From the NCBI GenBank assembly GCA_019637155.1, contig JAHBWE010000007.1, positions 389,694 through 453,693 of the forward strand: a stretch of 64,000 bases of DNA, read 5' to 3'. Shown in pieces: positions 22,679 to 31,880 of the stretch; position 1 is the stretch's first letter, and the number at the start of each line of letters is the position of its first letter. The notes beneath the pieces are model-generated. The model saw nothing but the letters and a program-made list of their open reading frames with translations. It did not search any database and was not told the origin of the DNA. Origin of the DNA: Labilithrix sp. (lineage in GTDB: Bacteria > Myxococcota_A > Polyangia > Polyangiales > Polyangiaceae). A program made the translations under genes and the position numbers.

Positions 22679-23776
22679 ATGTCCGAACGACCCGTTGCGT
22701 TCGGGAGGTACATGCTGCTCCGGCGCATCGCGGCCGGCGGCATGGCGGAGATCTTCCTCGCGGTCCAGCGCGGCGACCTCGGCGCGGCGGGGACGTTCGA
22801 GAAGCGGCTCGTCATCAAGCGCATCCTGCCCGAGCTGAACGACGACGCGACGTACGTGGAGATGCTCCTCCACGAGGCGAAGATCGCGACGACGCTCGAT
22901 CACCCCAACGTCGCGCACGTCTTCGACGCGGGGAAGATCGACGGGCGCTGGTTCATCGCGATGGAGTACATCCACGGTGAGGACCTCCGCGCGATCGTCC
23001 GCCAGATGAAGCGCGCCGGCGTGCTCGCGTTCCCGCTCGAGCACGCGCTCGCGATCGTGCTCGGCGCGTGCGCCGGCCTCGTGCACGCGCACGAGCGGCG
23101 CGGCGAAGGCGGCGACGCGCTCGCGATCGTCCATCGAGACGTGTCGCCCCAGAACATCGTCGTCACGTTCGCCGGCGACGTGAAGCTCGTCGACTTCGGC
23201 ATCGCCGAGAGCGCGACCGAGCACTGTCCCGCCGACACGAAGGGGAAGCTCAAAGGCAAGGTCGCGTACATGTCGCCGGAGCAAGCGCGCGGCGAGCCGC
23301 TCGACGCGCGGAGCGACCTCTTCGCGCTCGGCACGATCCTCTTCGAGCTCACGACGGGCAAGCGCCTCTTCAAGGGACAGAGCGAGATCGAGACGCTGAT
23401 GCTCGTCTGCGATCGCGACGTCCCGCGGCCGAGCGACGTCGCGCCCGGCTACCCGCCCGCGCTCGAGCGCATCGTCATGAAGGCGCTCGCGAAGGACCGC
23501 GGAGAGCGCTACGCGAGCGGCCGCGAGCTCCAGGCCGATCTCGAGGCGTTCGTGCGCGAGGAGCGGCTCGGCGTGTCGCGGCTCGCGCTCGAGCAGTTCA
23601 TGCGCTCGCTCTTCCCCGCGCGCGACGAGTCGGCGGGGCTCCGCCTCAGCGCGCCGCCCGCGCTCGCGGAGGCCCCGGCGCGGAACCGCCCGCTGCCGCG
23701 GCGGCCCGGCCCCGTCCTCCTCGCCGCCGCCGCCGTCGCGATCGTCGCCGCGCTCGTCGCGCTCCTCGTCCGGTGA
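22679..23776 (+). CDS. Membrane-anchored Ser/Thr protein kinase
   Basis: 365 residues. Kinase domain ~residues 9-280: Gly-rich loop RIAAGGMAEIF, invariant Lys in LVIKRIL, catalytic loop HRDVSPQN (near residue 151), DFGIAES, and the activation-segment end YMSPEQARGE. A Pro-rich linker leads to one C-terminal membrane helix (VLLAAAAVAIVAALVALLV) with no extracellular domain, an arrangement common in myxobacterial PknB-type kinases. The start is the ATG at 22679, just downstream of an AT-rich stretch in the 30-bp divergent region. Confidence 0.92.
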   Translation: MSERPVAFGRYMLLRRIAAGGMAEIFLAVQRGDLGAAGTFEKRLVIKRILPELNDDATYVEMLLHEAKIATTLDHPNVAHVFDAGKIDGRWFIAMEYIHGEDLRAIVRQMKRAGVLAFPLEHALAIVLGACAGLVHAHERRGEGGDALAIVHRDVSPQNIVVTFAGDVKLVDFGIAESATEHCPADTKGKLKGKVAYMSPEQARGEPLDARSDLFALGTILFELTTGKRLFKGQSEIETLMLVCDRDVPRPSDVAPGYPPALERIVMKALAKDRGERYASGRELQADLEAFVREERLGVSRLALEQFMRSLFPARDESAGLRLSAPPALAEAPARNRPLPRRPGPVLLAAAAVAIVAALVALLVR

Positions 23777-23828
23777 CCCTCGCGGCTTTTTGGGCCGCCG
23801 GGGCGCGTCTCGCTACGCTGATCGGGCC

Positions 23829-25406
23829 ATGCGCGCGCGCCGGTTCGGGAGCATCGCGATCGTCCTCGGGACGCTGGCCGCCGCCTCTCCGGCGCGGGCC
23901 CAGACGACCCCGATCCAGCGGGGCTTCGCGGTCGATCGCCTCGATCTCGCGGAGCGAGGGAGCGAGTGGTTCGCCCTCGACTCGCTCGATCTCCGCGGCA
24001 AGGTCCGGCCCGCGATCGGCGTGACGACGGTGTGGAGCCATCGCCCGCTCGTCGCCTACGACGAGGACGGCAACTACCTCCGCTCGCTCGTGCGGCATCA
24101 GGTGTTCATCGATCCGAGCGCGTCGCTCGTCCTCTTCGACCGGGTGCGCGTCGGCGCGCTCGTCCCGATCGGGGTCTACGCGAAAGGGCGCACCGTCGTC
24201 ACGAACACCGCGACGTTCCCGCCGCCGGGCGGCCGCCTCGGCGACATCCGGCTCGGCGCCGACGTGCGGCTCGCCGGAGAGTACGGCGATCGGTTCACGC
24301 TCGCAGCCGGCTCCGCGCTCTACCTCCCGACCGGGACGCGCGAGAGCTACACGAGCGACGGCAACACGCGCGTCGTCGTCCCGCGCGTGACCGTCGCCGG
24401 CGACATTTCGCTTTTCGTGTATTCTGCACGCGCCGCGCTCCACTACCGCGCGCTGACGGAGCGCTACGACGGGACCAGGCTCGGCAGTCAGCTCGAGCTC
24501 GGCGGCGCCGCCGGCGTCCGCCTCGCGAAGCGAAGGCTCGTCGTCGGCCCCGAGGTCTTCGCGAGCAGCGTCCTTCGCAGCGACACGTTCCTCACCAGCC
24601 AGGCCACCTCCGTCGAGGCGATCCTCGGCGCGCACTACAGCGCCGGCGACTTCCGGTTCGGCGCCGGCGTCGGCCGGGGTCTCGCGCACGGTCTGGGATC
24701 GCCCGCCTTCCGCGGCGTGCTCTCGGCCGAGTGGGCCCCCGCCTACGAGAAGCCGGCGCCGCCCCCTCCCCCGCCGCCGCCGCCGCGGGTCGAGCCGCCG
24801 CCGCCGCCCCCGCCGGTGGAGCCGCCTCCGCCGCCGCCGCCCGATCGCGACGGCGACGGCATCGTCGACGCCGAGGACGCGTGCCCCGATCTCCCCGGCG
24901 TCGCGAGCCCCGAGACGTACGCGAACGGCTGCCCGCCCGATCGCGACGGCGACGGCGTCTACGACAAGGACGACGCCTGCCCCGACGCGCCCGGACCCGC
25001 CGATCCCGATCCGAAGAAGAGCGGCTGCCCGCTCGCGCGGATCGAGGACGGCCAGATCCGGATCGCGGAGCAGGTCCGCTTCAAGAGCGGGAGCGCGGAG
25101 ATCCTGGGCGACAGCGACATGATCATCATCGCGATCGCATCGACGATGAAGATGCACCCCGAGATCAAGAAGGTGCGGGTCGAAGGGCACACCGACAGCA
25201 CCGGCTCGCCGCAAGGGAACGTGAAGCTGAGCCAGGCGCGCGCGGAGGCGGTCGTCGCCGCGCTCGTGAAGCGGGGCGTCGACAAGAAGCGGCTCGTCGC
25301 GAAGGGGGTCGGCGCGGGGAACCCGATCGACTCGAACCAGACCGAGGAAGGCAAGCAGGCGAACCGCCGCGTCGAGCTCCACATCGTCGAGTCGGCGGCG
25401 CCGTAG
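23829..25406 (+). CDS. OmpA-family outer membrane protein
   Basis: 525 residues with a signal peptide cut after ASPARA. The first ~300 residues look like a beta-barrel; a poly-Pro linker (~residues 310-340) follows, then two thrombospondin type 3-like calcium repeats (DRDGDGIVDAEDACPD, DRDGDGVYDKDDACPD) and a C-terminal OmpA peptidoglycan-binding domain (VEGHTDSTGSPQGNVKLSQA, QANRRVELHI). The Asp and Arg that grip diaminopimelate are present. Starts 52 bp after the kinase stop on the same strand, so possibly co-transcribed with it. Confidence 0.9.
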   Translation: MRARRFGSIAIVLGTLAAASPARAQTTPIQRGFAVDRLDLAERGSEWFALDSLDLRGKVRPAIGVTTVWSHRPLVAYDEDGNYLRSLVRHQVFIDPSASLVLFDRVRVGALVPIGVYAKGRTVVTNTATFPPPGGRLGDIRLGADVRLAGEYGDRFTLAAGSALYLPTGTRESYTSDGNTRVVVPRVTVAGDISLFVYSARAALHYRALTERYDGTRLGSQLELGGAAGVRLAKRRLVVGPEVFASSVLRSDTFLTSQATSVEAILGAHYSAGDFRFGAGVGRGLAHGLGSPAFRGVLSAEWAPAYEKPAPPPPPPPPPRVEPPPPPPPVEPPPPPPPDRDGDGIVDAEDACPDLPGVASPETYANGCPPDRDGDGVYDKDDACPDAPGPADPDPKKSGCPLARIEDGQIRIAEQVRFKSGSAEILGDSDMIIIAIASTMKMHPEIKKVRVEGHTDSTGSPQGNVKLSQARAEAVVAALVKRGVDKKRLVAKGVGAGNPIDSNQTEEGKQANRRVELHIVESAAP

Positions 25407-25408
25407 CG

Positions 25409-26317
25409 TCAGCTCCCGCCGGGCGGGTTCCCGACGCAGAGCCCGCTCTTCTGGTTCCGATAGAGGACGGTGAAGCGGAAGAGGAAGCGCACGAAGTCGC
25501 CGAACGACGCGGCCCGCGTCGTCGTGAGCGATTCGTCGCTCGGCAGCTGGTAGCTGCCGGGGACGCTGGTGAGCGGGAGACGATCGAGCTCGTCCATCGT
25601 GACGACGCGATCGTCGTTCCCGAACCGGTCGGCCTGCGCGAACGGCGCGACGCGAAGGTCGCCCGCGCTGGTGGGCGTGTTGCGAAACAGGTTCTCCGCC
25701 GCAAAGTGCACGCCGACGACGTCGCGCTCGCCGGCGAGGATGCCCACGCCTCTCCCGTCGCCGCGGCCACGGACGCCTGGTCCGCGACAACCGCCGAAGC
25801 GCGTCGACGTCTTGATCGGCTCGAAGCGGAGCAAGATCTTGTACGGCTTCGGCTCCTCGCCTTCGGAGCGGATCGGGGGCGTCGCGGTCGCCTCGATGAT
25901 CGCGTGCGCGTCCTCGTTCGCGAGCGCGACGAGCTCCTCCGGCGGCGTGCCCTCGGCGGGGACGGTGGCGTCGTCGGGGGTGCCGAAGATGACGCCGACG
26001 TCGGGGCACTCGACCGGCTGGATGCCGTTGAACGTCTGCACGAGGCCGTGGCGCGGATCGAAGACCGCGTTCGTGATCGCGCCGCGGCCGCGGTAGGAGC
26101 ACGTGTCGGGCGCGCCGATCTTTCCGACCGTCATCGTCTTGAAGCCGAGGACGACGCGATCGAAGCGGAGCGCGTATTGGTCCTCGCTCCTCGCGCCGTC
26201 GACGGTGTAGTCCGACGCGGTGAAGAGGAACTGCACGGAGCCGAGGCTGAGCGCCTCGTCGGCGGGGACACACGCGGCGCCGAAGAGCGCGAGCGCGAGC
26301 GCGAGGAAGCGACGCAT
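25409..26317 (-). CDS. Lipoprotein coupled to TonB receptor
   Basis: 302 residues; MRRFLALALALFGAAC is a lipoprotein signal. The mature part is unrecognised, with four Cys likely in disulfides. The ATG overlaps the receptor stop (TGATG) and its ribosome binding site GGAGGA lies inside the receptor gene, so expression is coupled. Such small lipoproteins beside TonB receptors often act as substrate-capture partners, but no substrate-binding fold can be assigned here. Confidence 0.75.
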   Translation of the reverse strand: MRRFLALALALFGAACVPADEALSLGSVQFLFTASDYTVDGARSEDQYALRFDRVVLGFKTMTVGKIGAPDTCSYRGRGAITNAVFDPRHGLVQTFNGIQPVECPDVGVIFGTPDDATVPAEGTPPEELVALANEDAHAIIEATATPPIRSEGEEPKPYKILLRFEPIKTSTRFGGCRGPGVRGRGDGRGVGILAGERDVVGVHFAAENLFRNTPTSAGDLRVAPFAQADRFGNDDRVVTMDELDRLPLTSVPGSYQLPSDESLTTTRAASFGDFVRFLFRFTVLYRNQKSGLCVGNPPGGS

Positions 26318-28329
26318 CAAAATCCTCCTTCCACGCCGAGGCTCGGCACGCTGACCGGACCGACGACGCGCTCGCGGCACACCGGCGACGCCGGCGCCGC
26401 GCCGGGGAGCTCGAGCGCGGTCCCGCACGCGTAGCCGGTGACCTCGCGCGAGAGCGTGGCGTTGAGGGCCTCGACGATGAACGAGATCCAGCCGGTCTTT
26501 CCGATGTTCCAGCGCTTCTCGACGCGGAGGTCGACGCGCACGAAGGCGGGCGTGCGATCGGGCGGGACGCCCACCCTCTGCTGCGGGAACGCGGGGCGCG
26601 GCGCGCTCTGGGGGATGCCGCTGTACGTGACGAAGCGGAGGCCCACGCGCCAGTTGCGTCCGAGATCGGCGGAGGCGGCGGCGGAGAGCACGTGGGGGCG
26701 ATCGTACGCCGAGATGAAGCGCTGGCCACCCGCGGTGCGCTCGGAGCGCGAGAGCGTGTACGAGAGGAGGCCGCCGATCCGGTTCGTGAGCTTCCGCTTC
26801 AGGCCGATCTCGACGCCGTACGCGGAGCCGCGGCTCTTCGTGAGGAGCGCGTCGCTGCGCTCGAGATCGATGAGCTCGACCTGCGCGGTGCCGAGCGCGT
26901 CGTTCAGGTTGTAGAACGCGTTGTGGAACATCCCGCCGGTGGCGGTGAAGTCGTAGGGCACGTCGACCTCCACCGCCGCGCTCGTCTGCGCCGTGCGCTG
27001 GAGGCCGCCGCGGAGGTTCGCGAGGGTGATGCCGGGGAGCGTGATCGGCGTCGACGGCGGCTGCGTGGCCATGCCGTAGGCGTGGACGATGCGGACCTTC
27101 TTCGTCACGAAGAAGCGCGCGGAGAGGCGCGGATCGAGCGTGCCCGCGGTGGCGGGGCCGGAGCCGAACGCGTCGAAGCGCAGGCCGGGCACGACCTCGA
27201 CGAACGGCAGCGCGGTGATGACCGCGTCGACGCGCGCGCCCGCCGCCCAGTCGGTGCGCGACGCGAAGATGCCGGCCTGCCGCGCGACCACGTCGTCGTC
27301 GTCCGCGAACGCGGCGAGCGCGTCGGCGTGGTAGCGATCGACGACGACGTCGGCGCCGGTCCGCACGAGGACGCCCTTCGTCACGGGCTGCGTGATCTCG
27401 ACGCGGCCCGCCGTCATCACGTTGGTCGCGGCGCGCCGCGCCTCGACGCGGGTGCGATCGAACCCGATCGTCGCGGCGGCGCGGAGGCGGCCGCCGCCGC
27501 GGAAGGTGTGGTCCCAGCGGAGGTCGCCGCGATGGAACTCCGACGCGAAGAGGATGCGCTCGACCGTGAGCGCCGACGTGTCGCGCGGGGCGGAGGGATC
27601 GACGAAGAGGCGGGCGCTCGGGTCCACCGTCTCGCGCTGCGACGCGAGGTCGAACGCGCCGAAGCCGAGGAACGAGATCGTGTCGTGCTCGCCGAGCTGG
27701 AACGAGACGCGGGCCTGGTAGTCGCGGTAGTCGAGCGTCGTGTCCGACTGGAGCAGGTTGAAGAGCGCGGCGGTGTACGAGTAACGCGCGGACGCGAGCG
27801 CGGAGCCGCGGCCGTTCGCGAACGGGGCCTCGACGAGCGCGCCCGCGTCGATGAGCCGGAGCTGTCCTTCGCCGTGGAGGCGCTCCGACGGCGGCATCGC
27901 GGTCGACTCGATGACGCCGCCGGCGTAGCGGCCGACCGACGCGGGGTAGCCGCCGCGATGGAGCTCCGTCTTCGCGATGAGCGCGGGGTGGATGACGGCG
28001 GGGCCGAGCCCGAAGTGAAAGAGGTACGGGACGCGGACGCCATCGAAGTAGTAGCCGACGTTCCCCGGCGGCGCGCCGCGCACGTAGAAGTAAGGGAGGC
28101 CGGAGAGCACCGGCGTCATCCCGGGCACCGCCTCCACCGCGCGGAACGGATCGCCGAACGCGCCGGGCAGCTGCCGCACCTCGTTCCGCGCGAGCGAGTC
28201 GGACGACGTCGATCCCGGCGGCGTCTTGCCGCCGCGCACGACGACCGCCTCCACGTCGTCGGCGTGAGCGCGACGCGCGACGAGCGACAGCGCGACGATA
28301 ATGCCCACCCGGAGACGCACCGCGCCCAT
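26317..28329 (-). CDS. TonB-dependent outer membrane receptor
   Basis: 670 residues from the ATG at 28329 (signal peptide through VARRAHA). The plug is clear: VEAVVVRGG, LPGAFGDPFRAVEAVPGM, FYVRGAPPGNVGYYFDGVRV and GVIE-type closing. A ~20-strand barrel follows and the chain ends in Phe (LGVEGGF), the outer-membrane insertion signal. No CarboxypepD-like extension. Substrate not predictable. Divergent from the Cys-rich gene, overlapping the lipoprotein downstream. Confidence 0.88.
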   Translation of the reverse strand: MGAVRLRVGIIVALSLVARRAHADDVEAVVVRGGKTPPGSTSSDSLARNEVRQLPGAFGDPFRAVEAVPGMTPVLSGLPYFYVRGAPPGNVGYYFDGVRVPYLFHFGLGPAVIHPALIAKTELHRGGYPASVGRYAGGVIESTAMPPSERLHGEGQLRLIDAGALVEAPFANGRGSALASARYSYTAALFNLLQSDTTLDYRDYQARVSFQLGEHDTISFLGFGAFDLASQRETVDPSARLFVDPSAPRDTSALTVERILFASEFHRGDLRWDHTFRGGGRLRAAATIGFDRTRVEARRAATNVMTAGRVEITQPVTKGVLVRTGADVVVDRYHADALAAFADDDDVVARQAGIFASRTDWAAGARVDAVITALPFVEVVPGLRFDAFGSGPATAGTLDPRLSARFFVTKKVRIVHAYGMATQPPSTPITLPGITLANLRGGLQRTAQTSAAVEVDVPYDFTATGGMFHNAFYNLNDALGTAQVELIDLERSDALLTKSRGSAYGVEIGLKRKLTNRIGGLLSYTLSRSERTAGGQRFISAYDRPHVLSAAASADLGRNWRVGLRFVTYSGIPQSAPRPAFPQQRVGVPPDRTPAFVRVDLRVEKRWNIGKTGWISFIVEALNATLSREVTGYACGTALELPGAAPASPVCRERVVGPVSVPSLGVEGGF

Positions 28330-28367
28330 CCTGGGCCGACGGCACGCGCGCTGCAACACGTGCATGC

Positions 28368-29246
28368 ATGAGAGAACCTCGCTTTCTCCTCGCGGCCTTC
28401 GTGGCCGTCCCTCTCCTCCTTCTCGCCCCACGTGACGCGCGTGCCGGGATCGCGGCGTGCAACGACATCGACGTCCGGGCGAGCGCGCGCTGCGAGGTCG
28501 TCACCTCCGGCGGCTGCACGGCGCAGTGCGAGCCGGCGCGCTTCGAGGCCGCGTGCAACGCGCAGCTGACCGCGCAGTGCGACGGCGAGTGCTCCGCCAG
28601 CGTCGACGCGACGTGCACGGCGGCGTGCGAGGGGACGTGCACCGGGCAGTGCACCGCCGATCCGGGCTCGCTCGACTGTCAGGGCAGCTGCGAAGGGAGC
28701 TGCAACGCGGACTGCGATGCAGAGTGTCAGGGTCAGGCGAGCAGCAACACCGCGAGCGGCGCGTGCAAGGCGAAGTGCTCCGCGAGCTGCAACGCGAAGT
28801 GCACCGCGAGCTGCACCGGCACGGAGCCAAACGCCTCGTGCGACGCGAAGTGCCGCGCGTCGTGCCAGGGCTCGTGCCGCGCGAAGGCGAACGCGCGCTG
28901 CCAGATCGACTGCCAGAGCCGCCTCGACGCGGACTGCAAGGCGCGGCTCGAGGGCGGCTGCCGCGGGCGCTGCGAGCGGCCGGAGGGCGCGCTCTTCTGC
29001 GACGGCCAGTACGTCGACACGGGCGACAACCTCCAGCGGTGCATCGACGCGCTCCGCGCGCAGCTGAACATCCAGGTGTCGGGGAGCGCGAGCTCGTCGT
29101 GCTCGGGCAATCAATGCACCGCTGAGGCAGAAGGCACCGCCTCGTGCGCCGCATCGCCGAATACGGCTCCGGTAACACCCGCATTTGCGGTGCTGGGGCT
29201 GGTCGGCCTGACCGTTGCACGGAGCATCCGCCGGCGCCGGCGCTGA
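28368..29246 (+). CDS. Cys-rich exported protein with C-terminal anchor
   Basis: 292 residues; signal peptide ends near DARAG. The mature chain holds roughly 40 cysteines in irregular CxxxC and CxxxCxxxC spacing (CTAACEGTCTGQCTAD, CKAKCSASCNAKCTASC), a low-complexity repeat array that must be heavily disulfide-bonded or metal-loaded. A C-terminal hydrophobic helix (AFAVLGLVGLTVA) plus RSIRRRRR resembles a MYXO-CTERM anchor without the usual GCS motif. No named family. Divergent from the TonB receptor, 38 bp apart. Confidence 0.75.
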   Translation: MREPRFLLAAFVAVPLLLLAPRDARAGIAACNDIDVRASARCEVVTSGGCTAQCEPARFEAACNAQLTAQCDGECSASVDATCTAACEGTCTGQCTADPGSLDCQGSCEGSCNADCDAECQGQASSNTASGACKAKCSASCNAKCTASCTGTEPNASCDAKCRASCQGSCRAKANARCQIDCQSRLDADCKARLEGGCRGRCERPEGALFCDGQYVDTGDNLQRCIDALRAQLNIQVSGSASSSCSGNQCTAEAEGTASCAASPNTAPVTPAFAVLGLVGLTVARSIRRRRR

Positions 29247-29263
29247 ACACAGGAGACCTTTCG

Positions 29264-29656
29264 ATGGATACGACGACGACCTCGCAGAAGAACGGAACGA
29301 CGAAGACCAAGGGCGGCATGGAGGCGATCGAAGAGGAGGTGCAGCACGTCGGCACCGCGCTGTCGGAGCGCGTCGCCGAGGCGCGCGACCTCGTCGAGGA
29401 CCTCCGCGACCGCGCCGAGATGGCGATCCACGAGCGCCCCTACATCGTGCCGGTCGCGGCCGGCGCGGTCGGCCTCGGCGTCGGCATCCTCATCGGCTCG
29501 AAGCTGACGCGCATGATCGCGCTCGGCGTCGCGGGCGCTCTCCTCAGCGAGACGGTGCGCACGCAGCTCGTGACGATCGGTCAGGAGCTGATCAAGAACG
29601 TCGGCGACAAGCTGGACGCCGAGGACGTCGAGGAACCAGCCACGTCCTCCGTGTAA
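29264..29656 (+). CDS. Membrane protein, ElaB/YqjD (DUF883)-like
   Basis: 130 residues: a Thr/Lys-rich start, an amphipathic helix (VAEARDLVEDLRDRAEMAIH), then ERPYIVPVAAGAVGLGVGIL with GxxxG spacing, the layout of the ElaB/YqjD ribosome-associated inner-membrane proteins. Start ATG follows AGGAGAC. It heads a stretch of small envelope/stress genes. Confidence 0.6.
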   Translation: MDTTTTSQKNGTTKTKGGMEAIEEEVQHVGTALSERVAEARDLVEDLRDRAEMAIHERPYIVPVAAGAVGLGVGILIGSKLTRMIALGVAGALLSETVRTQLVTIGQELIKNVGDKLDAEDVEEPATSSV

Positions 29657-29660
29657 GCCG

Positions 29661-30395
29661 TCACGCGAGCTCGAGGTCGACGATGAGCGGCAGGTGATCG
29701 GACGCGCGGCGCGCCCTCGCGTCGTGCGCCCGCGTCACGGCGCGCACCTGGATGCCGGGGGTCACGAAGACGTGATCGATCCGCAGCACCGGGAACGCGG
29801 CCGGGAACGTCGGCACCGGGTCGTGCCCGCGCAGCGCGCGCTGGACGTCGGTCATCCGCGCGGCGAAGCGGCGGTAGGTGCGTGCATGTTGCACGGCGTT
29901 GAGGTCCCCGCAGAGGATGCGGAGCGGCCCCATCTCGGAGCTGCCGAGCCAGCTCTCGCCGAGGAGCTCGCGCGATTGCTGGTCGCGCTCGCGCCGCGAC
30001 ACGCCGAGGTGGGTGCTCACGACGTCGAGCGTGTGCGGGCCGATCGTGGTCTTCGCCCAGATCGCGCCGCGCGGCTCGGCGACAGGGCTCTCTGCGGGGA
30101 ACGTCGTGACGCGCACGAGGGCGAGCGGCGAGCGGGAGAGGAGCGCGTGGCCATAAAAGCCGACGCCGCGCCGGAACGTGCGACAGAAGAGGAGCGTCAT
30201 CCCGAGGCCGCGCGCGATGTCGCGGGCGTGGTGCGCGCCGTCGTCGTCGTCCGTCTCCGGCGCGTCGAGCTCTTGCAGGGCGACGACGTCGGGCGCCGCT
30301 TCGCCGATGACGGCGGTGATGTCCGCGGTCGAGTCGCGCCCGCCGCGGCCGACGCAGCGGTGGACGTTGTACGTCATGACCCGGAGTCGAGACAC
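29661..30395 (-). CDS. Endonuclease/exonuclease/phosphatase-family protein
   Basis: 244 residues with the EEP fold: MTYNVHRCVG, VVALQELDAP (metal-binding Glu), STHLGVS, CGDLNAV (Asp/Asn) and SDHLPLIV (catalytic His). No signal peptide. The family covers DNases, phosphodiesterases and lipid phosphatases; the target cannot be told from sequence. Convergent with the preceding gene, 4 bp apart. Confidence 0.85.
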   Translation of the reverse strand: MSRLRVMTYNVHRCVGRGGRDSTADITAVIGEAAPDVVALQELDAPETDDDDGAHHARDIARGLGMTLLFCRTFRRGVGFYGHALLSRSPLALVRVTTFPAESPVAEPRGAIWAKTTIGPHTLDVVSTHLGVSRRERDQQSRELLGESWLGSSEMGPLRILCGDLNAVQHARTYRRFAARMTDVQRALRGHDPVPTFPAAFPVLRIDHVFVTPGIQVRAVTRAHDARARRASDHLPLIVDLELA

Positions 30396-30439
30396 GGAAC
30401 GAGCATTGCAACCAATCCCGCGAAAGGAAAAGAGTCATC

Positions 30440-30643
30440 ATGGCGCAGAAACAGGAAAACCAGGGCGATCAGGGCGGCGAGGGCAACTACGACGCGAGCC
30501 GCCGCTACCGCGAGGGCCTCGAGAAGTCGGTGAAGGAGGGCAAGTCCGAGGAGCTCGGCAAGGAGGCGAAGACGGCGCTCGAGGGGAGCGAGGGCAAGGA
30601 GCTCCGCGAAGCAGAGGAGCTCGGGAAGCGCGGCGGGAAGTAG
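30440..30643 (+). CDS. Small hydrophilic stress-type protein
   Basis: 67 residues, almost no hydrophobic core: MAQKQENQGDQGGEGNYDAS then KSVKEGKSEELGKEAKTALE. A good ribosome binding site (AAAGGAAAAGAG) and overlap-free spacing before the YihY gene (4 bp) support it. Resembles KGG/LEA-like hydrophilic peptides induced by stress; no family named. Confidence 0.6.
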   Translation: MAQKQENQGDQGGEGNYDASRRYREGLEKSVKEGKSEELGKEAKTALEGSEGKELREAEELGKRGGK

Positions 30644-30646
30644 GCC

Positions 30647-31612
30647 ATGACGACCGCCGTCGCCTCGTACGAGAAGAAGGGTCTCCGGAACCGCGTCGCG
30701 TTCCTGGTCGAGCTCTTCAGCGACACGTTCGAGCGGTTCTCGGACAACGAGGGGTTCCGGCTCGGCGCGGCGTTCTCGTACTACGCGACGTTCTCGATCT
30801 TCCCGCTCCTCCTGCTCTCGATCACCATCGTCGGCTTCCTCGTCGGCGACTCGGCCGCGACGCGCGACGAGCTCCTCGACGCGATCGCGGCGCCGGGCAA
30901 CCCGGTGCGCGACGTCGTGGCGAAGACGCTCACCGCGATGCAGGAGAGCGGGAGCGCGCGCGGCATCTCCGCCGTCGTCGGCGTGGTCACGCTCTTCTTC
31001 GGCGCGAGCGGCGCCTTCACGGAGGTCGACGCAGCGCTGAACCGCATCTGGTGCGTGGCGGACCGGAAGGCGGAGGGGCTGAAGGGGACCGTGCGCGTCT
31101 TCGTGCAGGAGCGACTCGCGAGCTTCGCGATCGTCGCGGGCCTCGGCCTCACGGTGCTGGTCTCGCTCGTCGCGAGCTCGGTGCTCTCGTTCATCACGGC
31201 GCAGACGAACGACGTGCTCGGCGGCGGCGGCCCGCTCTGGCCCGCGATCATGAAGACGACGGAGTCCGCGACGTCGATCGTGCTCCTCACGTTCGTGTTC
31301 ACGCTCGCGTTCCACTTCATCCCCCGCACGCGCCCGCCGATGCGCCTCGTGCTCCCGGGCGCGCTCCTCACGACCGTGTTCCTGAGCGCGCTGAAGGAGG
31401 TCTTCGCGACGTACCTCGCGCACATCACCAACTACTCGGCGTACGGCGTCGCCGGCGGCGTCCTCGGCCTCGCGACGTGGATCTACCTGACGAGCATGAT
31501 CATCTTCCTCGGCGCCCAGCTGACCCGCATCTACGCCGAGAAGATCGGCGCGGTGGAGCCCTGCGCGCTGCAACGCGGCCTCGCGCCGAGCCGCGATCGT
31601 CGCGAGAGCTAA
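30647..31612 (+). CDS. YihY/BrkB-family inner membrane protein
   Basis: 321 residues with about six membrane segments. The family signature GFRLGAAFSYYATFSIFPL is present near residue 40, and GVLGLATWIYLTSMIIFLGA near the end. YihY proteins are membrane proteins of unclear function (earlier misnamed RNase BN). Directly follows the hydrophilic small gene, likely one transcript. Confidence 0.88.
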   Translation: MTTAVASYEKKGLRNRVAFLVELFSDTFERFSDNEGFRLGAAFSYYATFSIFPLLLLSITIVGFLVGDSAATRDELLDAIAAPGNPVRDVVAKTLTAMQESGSARGISAVVGVVTLFFGASGAFTEVDAALNRIWCVADRKAEGLKGTVRVFVQERLASFAIVAGLGLTVLVSLVASSVLSFITAQTNDVLGGGGPLWPAIMKTTESATSIVLLTFVFTLAFHFIPRTRPPMRLVLPGALLTTVFLSALKEVFATYLAHITNYSAYGVAGGVLGLATWIYLTSMIIFLGAQLTRIYAEKIGAVEPCALQRGLAPSRDRRES

Positions 31613-31646
31613 GAGCTCATCGCCGAGCGCATGCTACCTTTTCGTC

Positions 31647-31880
31647 ATGACCCGCCCCGAGCTCGCGGCAGCCATTCACACGGCCCCAGTGCCGGAGTGG
31701 CACAAGGAAGAGCTCGACCGCCGTCTCGATGACACGGACGCAGGCAAGTTCGTCCCATGGTCCGAGGCGCGAGCGCGGATCCTCGGCTCGCGATCCGGGG
31801 CGGCGGCCTCGACGAGCTCGTACCTGATCGCGCGCGGCGTCCGCTACGACCGATCCGGCTGCGCGACGACGTCGCCGTAG
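31647..31880 (+). CDS. Antitoxin-like (addiction module component)
   Basis: 77 residues. VPEWHKEELDRRLDDTDAGK then FVPWSEARARIL match the C-terminal pattern of the putative addiction module antitoxin family (AELDRRL...PWEEVRARI). No toxin gene lies next to it. The last ~12 codons overlap the 3' end of the opposite gene, and the tail after residue 50 is unlike the family, so it may be truncated or its stop region rearranged. No clear ribosome binding site. Confidence 0.45.
   Translation: MTRPELAAAIHTAPVPEWHKEELDRRLDDTDAGKFVPWSEARARILGSRSGAAASTSSYLIARGVRYDRSGCATTSP

Noticed and set aside
28116..29114. Antisense frame over the Cys-rich gene
   Set aside because: Ala/Arg repeats only; the sense frame has a signal peptide, Cys pattern and anchor.
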